A stretch of DNA of 64,000 nucleotides from Nitzschia sp. pyKryTriq1 (lineage: Eukaryota > Bacillariophyta > Bacillariophyceae > Bacillariales > Bacillariaceae): contig OY101120.1 of NCBI GenBank assembly GCA_956465555.1, forward strand, positions 124,001 through 188,000, written 5' to 3'. Each line of letters starts with the position of its first letter. Positions within the stretch are counted from its first letter, which is position 1. The notes under the pieces were generated by a model. It saw only the letters and a program-made list of their open reading frames with translations. It was not told where the DNA came from and searched no databases. Made by a program: the position numbers and the translations under genes. Positions 11,007-20,183 of this stretch are shown in pieces.

Positions 11007-11247
11007 AAGACTTTTAAGAGGAGGCATCTTTGTATTTTTTGCATATTACTGCGTGTTTCGGTTCTAGGCAGCCTGATACAGAGATGACAACAAAGTTTTA
11101 AAGAGGGCGTTCTTTGTTCGCTCAGAAACTCAAGTATACTACTACTACTAAGTAGCTGCGCAATAAAATAATATCAGAAACGTAGAGTTGTAGAATAGTT
11201 TAGATTAGAGCGAGTTAGGCTAGTAGTAGTACCAGGGCTGCGTTCGC

Positions 11248-12048
11248 TCATATTGACCGACGTGGCATGGTCAAAGCGTCCCGGCTGCGAAGACCCTTAT
11301 GGTTGTTGTTGTTGAGCTTGCTACTCTTGTGGTTCTTTGACGATGACAAGGTTGATCTCTTTCTAGAATCACTCGATGAGGAGGAAGAAGAAGAAGTAGA
11401 AGAAGAAGAAGGAGCCATGGATCCCAAGGCACTGCGCAGTTTGGTTGATCTTTCTCCCCCTTCGGATTCCGAGGAGTAGTTTCTGGCGAGCTTTGGTGCA
11501 AGACCCAAGGGCCTATCGCGATCGACGATCACTGATGGCTTGTGAGCCAGATATGGCGACAACTTTCCTCGTTGGGGAACTTTGGGCGCGGACAAGTCCG
11601 AGGTAGATTTGGACGATCCTTTACTGAAGTTATGCGGTTGAGATAGACAGTTCATGGAGGATCCGGATGAGGACGCCATCCACAAGTCAATGGAACTCGG
11701 AAGACGGACTCGAACGTCGTCCCAGGCAGCATTCGCCCCATAGCTACTCCGTCTCCCCATGAAAACGGAGGGACTAGGAACATTCTTTGATGACGAATGC
11801 GTTTGAAGAGCTGGCTGCGAACACCATCGGCTGCTGAGATGAGATCCCGAGCATGAGCTGCTCGCGAAACTCAACGAGTTTTGTATCCGATTCTTCTGGG
11901 TTAACTGGGCGTTGTCATCCACAATCACTACCTTGGTGCAAGGAGGATTGGTAATACAACTACTACTACTAGTAGTAGTATCGGTCATCATCGCCTCGTT
12001 CCTCTCCTTCAGGAGATCATCAAGAAAGCTGCTCAAAGATACAGTCAT
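11248..12048 (-). CDS. Ser-rich protein of unknown function
   Basis: This intact 266-residue frame starts with ATG (MTVSLSSFLDDLLKERNEAM) and has no intron. The N-terminus could form an amphipathic helix. The middle is Ser-rich with short conserved-looking segments (WDDVRVRLPSSIDLWM, APKVPQRGKLSPYLAHKP). The C-terminus has a long Ser run, then a basic stretch (SRKRSTLSSSKNHKSSK) that could act as a nuclear localisation signal. There is no signal peptide or membrane segment. I do not recognise a family. It is on the same strand as the TPR gene 1.15 kb away. Confidence 0.65.
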   Translation of the reverse strand: MTVSLSSFLDDLLKERNEAMMTDTTTSSSSCITNPPCTKVVIVDDNAQLTQKNRIQNSLSFASSSCSGSHLSSRWCSQPALQTHSSSKNVPSPSVFMGRRSSYGANAAWDDVRVRLPSSIDLWMASSSGSSMNCLSQPHNFSKGSSKSTSDLSAPKVPQRGKLSPYLAHKPSVIVDRDRPLGLAPKLARNYSSESEGGERSTKLRSALGSMAPSSSSTSSSSSSSSDSRKRSTLSSSKNHKSSKLNNNNHKGLRSRDALTMPRRSI

Positions 12049-13199
12049 GGTGTTGTTCGTTTGATACTTGGGTTGATGATATAATGGTTGACGCAGTGTT
12101 GTTGTGCTTATGTTTTGTTTGTTGGGTAGAAAATGAGGAGGCGAAAAATAAGCGCTACTGTTGCTAGAAGAGGCGAGATTTTTCCTTTTTCTCCGAAGGT
12201 GGTCGGTGGAAACCAGGGCGTTTTATTGATCCCTGGGTGGGTATACAAACCACCGAAGGCAAAAAATGTCACGAGAGAAAATACGACTGTCATTGCAAAA
12301 ATTTTACTAGTCGACTGTACTTCATTTTGTTCTGAACATTCTTTCACGACAGCAGGCATTACCTTTCACGACCGTAGTCGAAGTAAACTAAAAAGGCCCA
12401 AGTGTCTTTTTGTAATGCAATTTCAGAATGACTTGATATTATGACCAGGGACCCTTAAATATTGTCCTCGTTGATCGTGGCGTTCCTATAGGCCATATTT
12501 TACTAGTCGTGACCGTGGGGCGTTTCTGTCACAAAAAGCGGCAATTTCTGTAATTGAAATTGTGGCCAAAATATCTCCGGTTTTGATTTTCGAGCAGGGC
12601 ATATCCAACCCACATTTAAAGGACCGCCAGTACCAGCTGCTGCCTCGCCGCTATTCGATGCTACGTACCACCAGGTACACACCGGTACTTGTTGGTACCG
12701 GTACAGTACAAATACAGTGAAGGCGGCAGACGGCATAATCCGAATCTTGGGGCACCACCACAACCACCACGCACGCATCATCCACAAAAAGTACGACTAC
12801 CAAACGGTTCGTCCTAAGAGTAGGTAGTGCCGGTACGTAACCGGTACCAGGTACTCGTACGAGTACATACTGTACCTTACAAGGAGTGCCCAAAAGGCGA
12901 GGACGTCGCATTCCCGTCTTGTTCGTATCCTCAACCGTGCTACTACAGTACCAGTACTCTCTACCGTACAAGCCGAGAGTAGAGAGTAGTAGAGTCAAGA
13001 GGAGAAACTCTAACATCGTAGATCAGCCACCAAAGTGGTTTAAGAGATGAGATAGACTTTAAATCCCTATCTGGAATTTTTATGAGAATTATAAGCTGTG
13101 TTATGAAAAAGAAAAGAGTACAGGGTCGTACTTGACTCATGTACTCGAGTGTCCGAAAGAGACTACTTAATCTACGCGGAGCTTGTACTCGACTAGTAG
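12049..13199. other. Spacer with TACCGGTA clusters
   Basis: It lies between two minus-strand genes. Only short frames are present; one of 83 codons at 12108-12359 on the minus strand has two hydrophobic stretches but no family match. Overlapping GGTACC/ACCGGT palindromes cluster at 12665-12880. Confidence 0.5.
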
Positions 13200-16100
13200 C
13201 TAGGCGTTCAATCGGTCGTCCTCTCGGCGTGAGATTTGTGCCAACCAAAGACGTGCTTGGCAGCCCAAGTCATCCATGGGAAGAGATCCATGTTGGTATC
13301 GTTTCGAGGCTTTGGAAAGAACACGTCGGGCACGATCGATTTGGTTCATTTCCAGCAACACAAGTGCCAATCGCGACTGGATCCGCGCGATATCCACAAG
13401 GCCCTGGTTGCCGGCCGCCCGTTTGCGAACTTCAATGGCGCCCTCCAGAAAGGTACGAGCCTTGCTCCATTGGTACAACTGTTGATACGACGAGCCAATG
13501 GCCTCCATCGTAATGGCAATATCGACATGATCCACTCGAAATGCAACTTGTTGATGGCCAAGGGCCGTTTTCCAGAACGCCAGAGCTTGAGCTGGCTGTC
13601 CTCCACGACTGGCAATCATTCCGAGTTGAAATTCGACCGAAGCGAGATTTCGAAGAGACGCTGCTGTCAAGGTAGAAGAAGCTCCGTCTTGGTGTCCGTG
13701 GTAGTTTTGCAACAACCAAAGAGCTTCCATGGTCGAGCGATGCGCCAAGGCAAGATCGTGTTCGAGCAAATGAACCCAACCCAAATTGGTCAGTGTCGTG
13801 GCCATGTCGACCAGCACTGTACTAATCGGGGTGGAACGGGCGGCCGCTAGTGCTTCTTGCTGATAGACAAATCGATAAAGCCGAAGGGCCTCCCAATAGG
13901 ACTCTTTGGTTAAATCCAGAAGACCTTCGTCCAGGTGTAGGTTTCCAAGATGAGACATTGTTTCGGCGATCCAAATCGTACAAGCCATCGAGCCTTTTTG
14001 TTCTTGTTGTCGTTGTTGTTGAGAAACGAAGCGGAACATGCTTAGAGCTTGTTGAAAGTGCCCCATGGCGACTCCTGGCTTGCCGAATCCCTTTCGAGAG
14101 TAGGCCCGGCCGAGGACGGACAAGCCCTTTGCGACGATCGTTACCAGCTCTGGGGACGATGGCTGTTGGTTGTTCATGAAGGGTCGAACCAACGAAACAG
14201 CCGTCTTGGCCAAGTACTTGGCTTCATGAATGGACGGATCCACATTGTCCCCTGAAGGCACCATGATGTTGGAAGAATTACCTGCTGCTGCCGTACTCGT
14301 AGGATTGCTGGAAGAGAGCAAAATTCGAGCCTTGGTAACAAGCAAATCGCCCAAGAGGGGCTTGATAGAGTCATCTGCACAATCCATAGTTTCAGCCAAA
14401 GTCAAGCAGCCACATCTTTGTTTGCCACTCCTGCTAGTATCGCCTGGTGTCGTTGCAGATGTTGCCTTGGCATCATCATGCTGGCTAGTCGATCCTTGAG
14501 TCAAGTAGAGTCGTTCCAGGGCATGGTTGACAACACAAAGGGCGGCATCGTAGCGGCAATGCTGAAAGTGCAAGCACGCGATTCCATGGTAGAGTTCGAT
14601 GACGTTTTGTTTGTCTTGTTGGCGTTCTTGTTGCTCATGTCGACGGAGCATTTGATTAACAGAACGGCGAAGCTCTTGAAGTTGGGTTTGGTATAAATGC
14701 TCGCAAGGGGGGAAAAGCCTGGACGATGATGATGCTGTTGTTGTGGTTCTTGTGGTTGGGCAGGAAGGCACTTTGGGCAAGGTCTCTAATACTGTTTCGG
14801 CAGCAGCAGCAGCAGCAGCAGCAGTGCTACGACGCGTGGTAGTACTAGTAGTAGCGATGGTGGAAGTCACCGCCTCGTGCACGTCCAAGATCGACGTGGG
14901 TGAAGGCGGAGTCGGTTTCTTATTCTTGAAGGAATGCTCGTCGTCAGAGGATGCTGCCGCTGTATTAGCTGTGCCTGGATGTCGCTTCATGGATGGCGGA
15001 GTTCCCAACATGATAACATTTTCTCGACTGTAGCTTCTGGCTCGACCATGACGACGACGACCATGGGAAGAACATTGCGACGAAGAAGAGCCGAGACTTC
15101 TACTACTATCATGGTCCGAAATGGGTGGTTCCACGACGAGTTCTGTGGGCAAGCGTGGTTCATTTGCGGATCTTGATTGTTGCTGTTGCTGTTGTTGATC
15201 CACAACATCTTCCGAACGAGCTCGTTGGCGATGGCGATGATGAGAGCCAGCAGACTGGTGGTGGCAGCAGTAGTTTGGTGCCGAGACACCACTTTTTTCC
15301 TTGTGGTTGTGGTTGGCTTTTGAGGCTCGAGCAAAAGAAGCAGCAGTAGCAGGCTGCATGTCGATAATATCTTCCGATCTGGATCGAAGCCGGCGATATA
15401 CATGAGCGTTCTTCCTGGTCGTATTAGTGGTTGTAGTTGTAGAAGGAGTAATGACACCTCGTGCAGCAGGGCTTGGGACCGCCACGTTGTCGGTGGTGGG
15501 TTGCTGCGTCTTGGTGCCGTAGTGCGAGTAGCAGTAGTGGTCTTGAGAATCCACAAGTGTTCGAGTAGTGGACGGGAGAGGAGTCCTCTCGTGCTGCTGC
15601 TGAAAAGAGAAGTCCTCTTCGGCATCAATGTCTTGTGGTTCAGTACCAGTACTGCAGCTGCTGTTAGCAGTTGTACCGGTAGTTCCAATACTGCTCGCAT
15701 CACCACCATCATCATCAGTATCATCATCATCATCTTCTTCTTCCTCCTCATCATCTCGAAGAGCAGTAGCTCGAGCCATGGGTGTCGATGAAATCATACT
15801 CGTCCTGCTGCAGGTCGTTGCCGTACTGGCAGAAGTAGTAGTCGATACTGAGCTTGATACTGCTGACGTTGAAGACTTGAGATCGTCATCGTCATCGTCA
15901 TCGTCATCCTGATTAGCATCATCAGCATCATCATCATCGCCAGTATGATCATCTGTTCGTTTCGAAACAATACAACTTGTAGTGGGCGTAGTAGGTGATG
16001 GGAAGAAGACTCGAGGTTGCTGTTGCAAGGCCAAATCTTCCGAGACGGCTCGAATCCTGGTGGTGCTCCTGCCAGTAGGAGTTGTAGCTGAAGTTGCTGC

Positions 16101-17678
16101 TGATGTTGCTGCTGTTGAACTCTGCCCCATCATCATCTCGTCTCCCCCCGACAAGAATGATACAACATTTCGTTCACTGTGTGATTTGACCATCCACAAA
16201 AGCTGTTCTTCTCGGTGAGGAGGAGGAGCACCACTACCACCACCACCACCAGTATTACTATTATCCTCCCCCATCGTCACCTGCTGCTCCTGAGATGGAG
16301 AGGGTATCCACAATAAGCCCTCCAAGTCATCACTGAGCTGACGCCGATGTGGCTGCTGTTGTTGCGGTTGACTAGTAGCTCCAGTAGTAGTAGCAGCAGC
16401 AGCAGCAGCATTCTCTTGTAGAAATCGTTCCACATTCTTTGGTTTTGTGTGGTTGCTGTTGGTGTTGCTTTTGTTGTTATTGGTGGTGGTATTAGTCTCG
16501 GAAGAGGAGGATGGCTTTTTATTCTTCGATGCCGATGGCAGAGTGGCGGCGGTGGTGGTGGTGGTAGCTCTCATTTCGTCCTGATGCTGGTGTCCATTTC
16601 GATTTCGATTTTGATCATGATGATGACGATGTCGAGTCACTTTACAATAACATCGTCGCCTTCGACAAGAACGAAAAGGAAGTTGTAAACGAGGCTGATG
16701 TGGATCATGATGATCATACTGATTGGAACGGCCGACCACTAGTGGATACCAGTCCTCCTGTCGGTCTTCCTCTTGAAGTAGGGTACAATCGGTTTGGTAG
16801 ACATCGACAATCCTGTTTTTGCGTTTGGTTCTTTGTTTTTGTTGCTGTTGTTGGACTGTACTTGTACTTGTGGTGGTGGTGGTACTAGTAGTAGTGGCAG
16901 CATCCGTATCCGCAATCATCATCATCATCATCGTCGTCGTCGTCAAACTACCTGCTGCTCCATGATCCATTGAGGATTTGAAGGACCACGTAGAGTCCAT
17001 GCTCTCGCAAGTAGTAGTAGTAGTAATAGTATTCGTCTTGTTCGCGTCCTCTTCTTCATCTTCCTCTTTCTCCTGCAACAACATCAAGTTTAGCTCTGCT
17101 GCTGGTGGTGGTGGTGGATCATGGTGATGATTCTTCTTTATCGGGATCATCATCTTCCGTTGTTGGACAGTAGTAGTATCAGTAATAGTAGCATCCACAT
17201 CAGCATCATCTCTTCTGCCCTTTTCTTCTGGAGAGAAAACTTCCAAGGAACAGCATTGATGATGATGATGATTCATCGTGGAATACTCCTCCTCCTCCTC
17301 CTCTTCACCTCCTCCTCCAGCAGCAGCAGCAGCAGCAGAAGCACCAAATAATAAAACGTTTATCGGATAAGGAAGAATAAAACAGCCAGCATCCTCCTGA
17401 TGATGATGATGATGCTGTGCTTCTGGATCATCGTCTTTATCGACATAGATAGAATGGTGCTGTTTCGGTGGTTGCTGTTGTTGTTGTTGTTGTTGTTGCT
17501 TCCGTGGTTGTGACTGATGCTCAAAGGAAATCGTTTCTTCTTCGCCTTCTCCTACTACTCCTCCTACTTCTTTCGTGTTTGTGGTCGGAGGAGGAAAGAA
17601 TGCCGAAGCTGATGCTGCTTCCCTTCTTGCTGGCGGGGGTGGCAGGGGTGGCAGAGGACGACTCGCCTCGATGCCCAT
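13200..17678 (-). CDS. Large TPR-repeat protein with low-complexity N-terminal two-thirds
   Basis: This uninterrupted frame of 1492 residues begins MGIEASRPLPPLPPPP. Residues up to about 1000 are low-complexity: runs of Gln, His, Thr, Asp/Glu and Ala, with islands such as RRQLSDDLEGLLWIPSPS and several R[AS][RV]SED motifs (for example RSRSEDI and RARSEDV) that look like phosphorylation or 14-3-3 sites. From about 1000 to the end there are at least six tetratricopeptide units, for example YHGIACLHFQHCRYDAAL, VLGRAYSRKGFG, HLGNLHLDEGLLDLT, NLGWVHLLEHDLALA and AIGSSYQQLYQWSKA. TPR arrays are protein-protein scaffolds of the kinesin-light-chain style. The partner is unknown. The repeated R[AS]xSED motif suggests regulated binding. 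No intron is needed. Confidence 0.8.
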   Translation of the reverse strand: MGIEASRPLPPLPPPPARREAASASAFFPPPTTNTKEVGGVVGEGEEETISFEHQSQPRKQQQQQQQQQPPKQHHSIYVDKDDDPEAQHHHHHQEDAGCFILPYPINVLLFGASAAAAAAGGGGEEEEEEEYSTMNHHHHQCCSLEVFSPEEKGRRDDADVDATITDTTTVQQRKMMIPIKKNHHHDPPPPPAAELNLMLLQEKEEDEEEDANKTNTITTTTTCESMDSTWSFKSSMDHGAAGSLTTTTMMMMMIADTDAATTTSTTTTTSTSTVQQQQQKQRTKRKNRIVDVYQTDCTLLQEEDRQEDWYPLVVGRSNQYDHHDPHQPRLQLPFRSCRRRRCYCKVTRHRHHHDQNRNRNGHQHQDEMRATTTTTAATLPSASKNKKPSSSSETNTTTNNNKSNTNSNHTKPKNVERFLQENAAAAAATTTGATSQPQQQQPHRRQLSDDLEGLLWIPSPSQEQQVTMGEDNSNTGGGGGSGAPPPHREEQLLWMVKSHSERNVVSFLSGGDEMMMGQSSTAATSAATSATTPTGRSTTRIRAVSEDLALQQQPRVFFPSPTTPTTSCIVSKRTDDHTGDDDDADDANQDDDDDDDDDLKSSTSAVSSSVSTTTSASTATTCSRTSMISSTPMARATALRDDEEEEEDDDDDTDDDGGDASSIGTTGTTANSSCSTGTEPQDIDAEEDFSFQQQHERTPLPSTTRTLVDSQDHYCYSHYGTKTQQPTTDNVAVPSPAARGVITPSTTTTTNTTRKNAHVYRRLRSRSEDIIDMQPATAASFARASKANHNHKEKSGVSAPNYCCHHQSAGSHHRHRQRARSEDVVDQQQQQQQSRSANEPRLPTELVVEPPISDHDSSRSLGSSSSQCSSHGRRRHGRARSYSRENVIMLGTPPSMKRHPGTANTAAASSDDEHSFKNKKPTPPSPTSILDVHEAVTSTIATTSTTTRRSTAAAAAAAAETVLETLPKVPSCPTTRTTTTASSSSRLFPPCEHLYQTQLQELRRSVNQMLRRHEQQERQQDKQNVIELYHGIACLHFQHCRYDAALCVVNHALERLYLTQGSTSQHDDAKATSATTPGDTSRSGKQRCGCLTLAETMDCADDSIKPLLGDLLVTKARILLSSSNPTSTAAAGNSSNIMVPSGDNVDPSIHEAKYLAKTAVSLVRPFMNNQQPSSPELVTIVAKGLSVLGRAYSRKGFGKPGVAMGHFQQALSMFRFVSQQQRQQEQKGSMACTIWIAETMSHLGNLHLDEGLLDLTKESYWEALRLYRFVYQQEALAAARSTPISTVLVDMATTLTNLGWVHLLEHDLALAHRSTMEALWLLQNYHGHQDGASSTLTAASLRNLASVEFQLGMIASRGGQPAQALAFWKTALGHQQVAFRVDHVDIAITMEAIGSSYQQLYQWSKARTFLEGAIEVRKRAAGNQGLVDIARIQSRLALVLLEMNQIDRARRVLSKASKRYQHGSLPMDDLGCQARLWLAQISRREDDRLNA

Positions 17679-19148
17679 AGTAGTATTAGTGGTTGTAGTA
17701 GTGGTAGTGGTAGTGGGTGTTTCTATGCTCGATGACTCGAAATCTGGAGGATGATGATGATTCTGGTTCTTTCTGCTGTCTTGTCTTGACGAATCAATCT
17801 ATCTATCTAGCAATCCATTCGTTCGTTCGTTCGTTCGATCGATCGATGTTTTGCTTAATAGTAGGTCCACTGTACTGTCCTTTCCTTTCCTTTCCTTTTA
17901 CTTTCAACGCAACCACCTTTTAAAACGGAACGTTCCTTTCCGGTTTTTCGTGTTTGTTCGTGGATCAAGCACCTCTACTGGAAGGAGTCGTCAACAACTG
18001 TACAGTATGTAGTTGTTAATAATAATATAGTGTAGTAGTGTAGTAGTGTAGTAGTAGGGTGTAGTGGGAAGAAGATACACAACGAACATCAGGCAAAATG
18101 TTAATGCCTATTCTTTCTTTTTTTAGTTGCATGTTGCATGCATGGTTGGCAGGCTCTACTGTATTGTTGGGTTTCCGATCCAGCGAGCTAGCGAGGAAAA
18201 AAACTTGCACAAAATCAAAATTTCGCCACAGTTCTGCAGATGCCGATAGATGCCAACAATTAGTTGCGTTGTTGTTCGACTACTACAATATATACCCATA
18301 AATAAGAAGAAATGACGAACAGACGGAGTCTACGTGTGGTATACGTGAGGTCATTGCCATATTTGTTCTAAGTAACCTTCGCAGTCCTTATGTCACATGT
18401 ATTGCCTCTCTAAGCCTTTTCGTCGACTCCGAGTTCGTCTCACCGACCGAGCGATGGAAAAGTATCCAGTTAGATGCCTGAAAAGTTTCATGTTATCGGT
18501 GATTCGATACCGGGGATTAGAAGAGTCCGGTAAGAGATGTTCGACGACTCGTATCTTGCAGCTTTCTCCTACCCAATTGTACTGTAGCTTTTGCATGAGT
18601 CTAAATGTTTACCCTTGGTAAATGTTCGACTTATGTTATTCCGAACTAACGTCACACATAGATCATCGGAGCAGTCTACAGTAAGTAGTGTGACGACGCA
18701 CGTTGTATCCATGCAGCCAAATAATAATATAAATGCCGACTGCCGTAGTCTACGTCTGTTGGCGACCGTAAATTGAAATGGTTGCAGTCATCAAAAATCC
18801 ATTTATCATAACGCATGACAGACGGAATCTAGTCAAATTTACTATTGGATCCGATGAATAAAAAAGAATACTCCTATTATGTAGACTACCGTAATTATTA
18901 TTTGGCATTTTTTTTATTGTACCATGGTCGGAGTGTTGCGGACATTATTTTTTAAGACCTCTCGCGAAGAAGACCTCGCCCGGGCTTCGATCGGAGGAGT
19001 CGTCGTCAGTCATTCAGTCGTCAAACCTCGTCAAACCACACTATGTACCGAGGAAAGTTTTCATCAATGTGGACCCAGCCGCAGCAGAGCATGGATGTCA
19101 GGAACTACTGCTATCTCAGACCAGCACCACCGAGATCTAATATATATC

Positions 19149-19186
<38 letters not shown>

Positions 19187-20183
19187 AATATGTAAGTGTG
19201 ATGCTGATATCCCATCGTCTAAGCATCCGACGAGGCCGGGATTTTCCAGGAATTCAGGCGGACTGGAGATCGTGACCAGCCCGACTAGAATAGTCGCTAG
19301 CAAATCCAGGCAAAATAATAATCCAACCGCGTTCGACGGAATAAATCCCCATGCCCGCTGGCATCATTCTCCAAGCGTTGGTCTCCCAGCCAAAATTCCA
19401 GGCCACGTAGAAATTGCTTTCGCAGAATTCCCCAAAAGATACCCCCAGCCTTGCATACCTGCCATGTTGCCCCGAACCGCGGATACTGTAGCTACTTGTA
19501 CCCACCGTGCCGGTAATGGTAGTAGAGCTCAGCAGGCAAGGACAGGAAGATCAGCGCGACGCCCCCCAACTCACGATTTTGGGGCGGGTTAGTTGGGAAT
19601 GAAGAATGCCAAAGTTTTGTAGCAAAAATGTAGCTTGCCAGAACAACATCATAGTGCGGCAGCCCATAACCTATTTTGAACGTTTCTCCGAAAACCCGTT
19701 CTTTGAAGGCGCTTGATGCGTGCTTGTTCATTCGTGTTCCGTCGGTGTTAATGGAATCTGAGATTCCGCGGAAGACTTCGAAAAAGCGAACCGGTTCGCA
19801 CATATCTCGCATTGCTTCTCTTCTTGGAACCCCGCCCTCGCTCGCACGACGAACGAGTGTCCAAAATTCGGGGGGCGATTTCTCAGCGTCCCCACCGACA
19901 CGTAGTAGTGTGTTCGCAACAATACGGACTGTATTTGGCCCTACCAGTACCGGGAAATAGATTCGCCGAGATACACTGTACACTACTGGTAGCATCAATA
20001 CGCGCGACCTGGTGTACGTTCGTACTCCATACCGACCGGTAGAGCATTATAACAACAACAACAACCACAACAACAAAACTCACATACTCGTACCGGTAAG
20101 ATTTCCATTCAACTAAACGAAATAAATAGTGGTCTACGAACTAAGAACTAACCAAGTAGTAGTAGCGTGTTGATGGCACTACC
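17679..20183. other. Spacer with microsatellites and one weak ORF
   Basis: It holds tetranucleotide runs (GTTC/GATC near 17817-17848 and ATTG at about 19150-19187), AT-rich stretches and scattered short frames. A weak ORF on the minus strand (19492-19998) is listed separately. The rest shows no recognisable gene. Confidence 0.5.
19492..19998 (-). CDS. Uncertain ORF, possible small membrane protein
   Basis: A 168-codon ATG frame starts MMLPVVYSVSRRIYFPVLVG. It contains FFEVFRGISDSIN and a plausible hydrophobic C-terminal segment (GGVALIFLSLPAELYYHYRHG). A GT at the end of this segment and an AG about 45 bp on would allow splicing into further open sequence down to about 19254, but the intron would be very short. 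I do not recognise a family. It may be a decayed gene. Confidence 0.3.
   Translation of the reverse strand: MMLPVVYSVSRRIYFPVLVGPNTVRIVANTLLRVGGDAEKSPPEFWTLVRRASEGGVPRREAMRDMCEPVRFFEVFRGISDSINTDGTRMNKHASSAFKERVFGETFKIGYGLPHYDVVLASYIFATKLWHSSFPTNPPQNRELGGVALIFLSLPAELYYHYRHGGYK

Larger units (their letters stand above)
8833..11247. other. Spacer rich in palindromes and dispersed repeats
   Basis: It lies upstream of the HSF gene and downstream of the Ser-rich gene. It has many GGTACC/TACCGGTA palindromes (for example around 9310-9460), a dispersed 52-bp repeat, an inverted repeat, a 57-bp repeat and an AT microsatellite, listed separately. One weak ORF is at 10587-11006. Confidence 0.5.

Noticed and set aside
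15402-17680. Several plus-strand frames opposite the TPR gene (for example 17468-17680 and 15402-15791)
   Set aside because: They are reverse-strand reads of CAA/CAG/GAT repeats and show only Val, Leu, Ser runs.
17817-19187. Tetranucleotide runs considered as CRISPR or satellite arrays
   Set aside because: Units of 4 bp without spacers are microsatellites.
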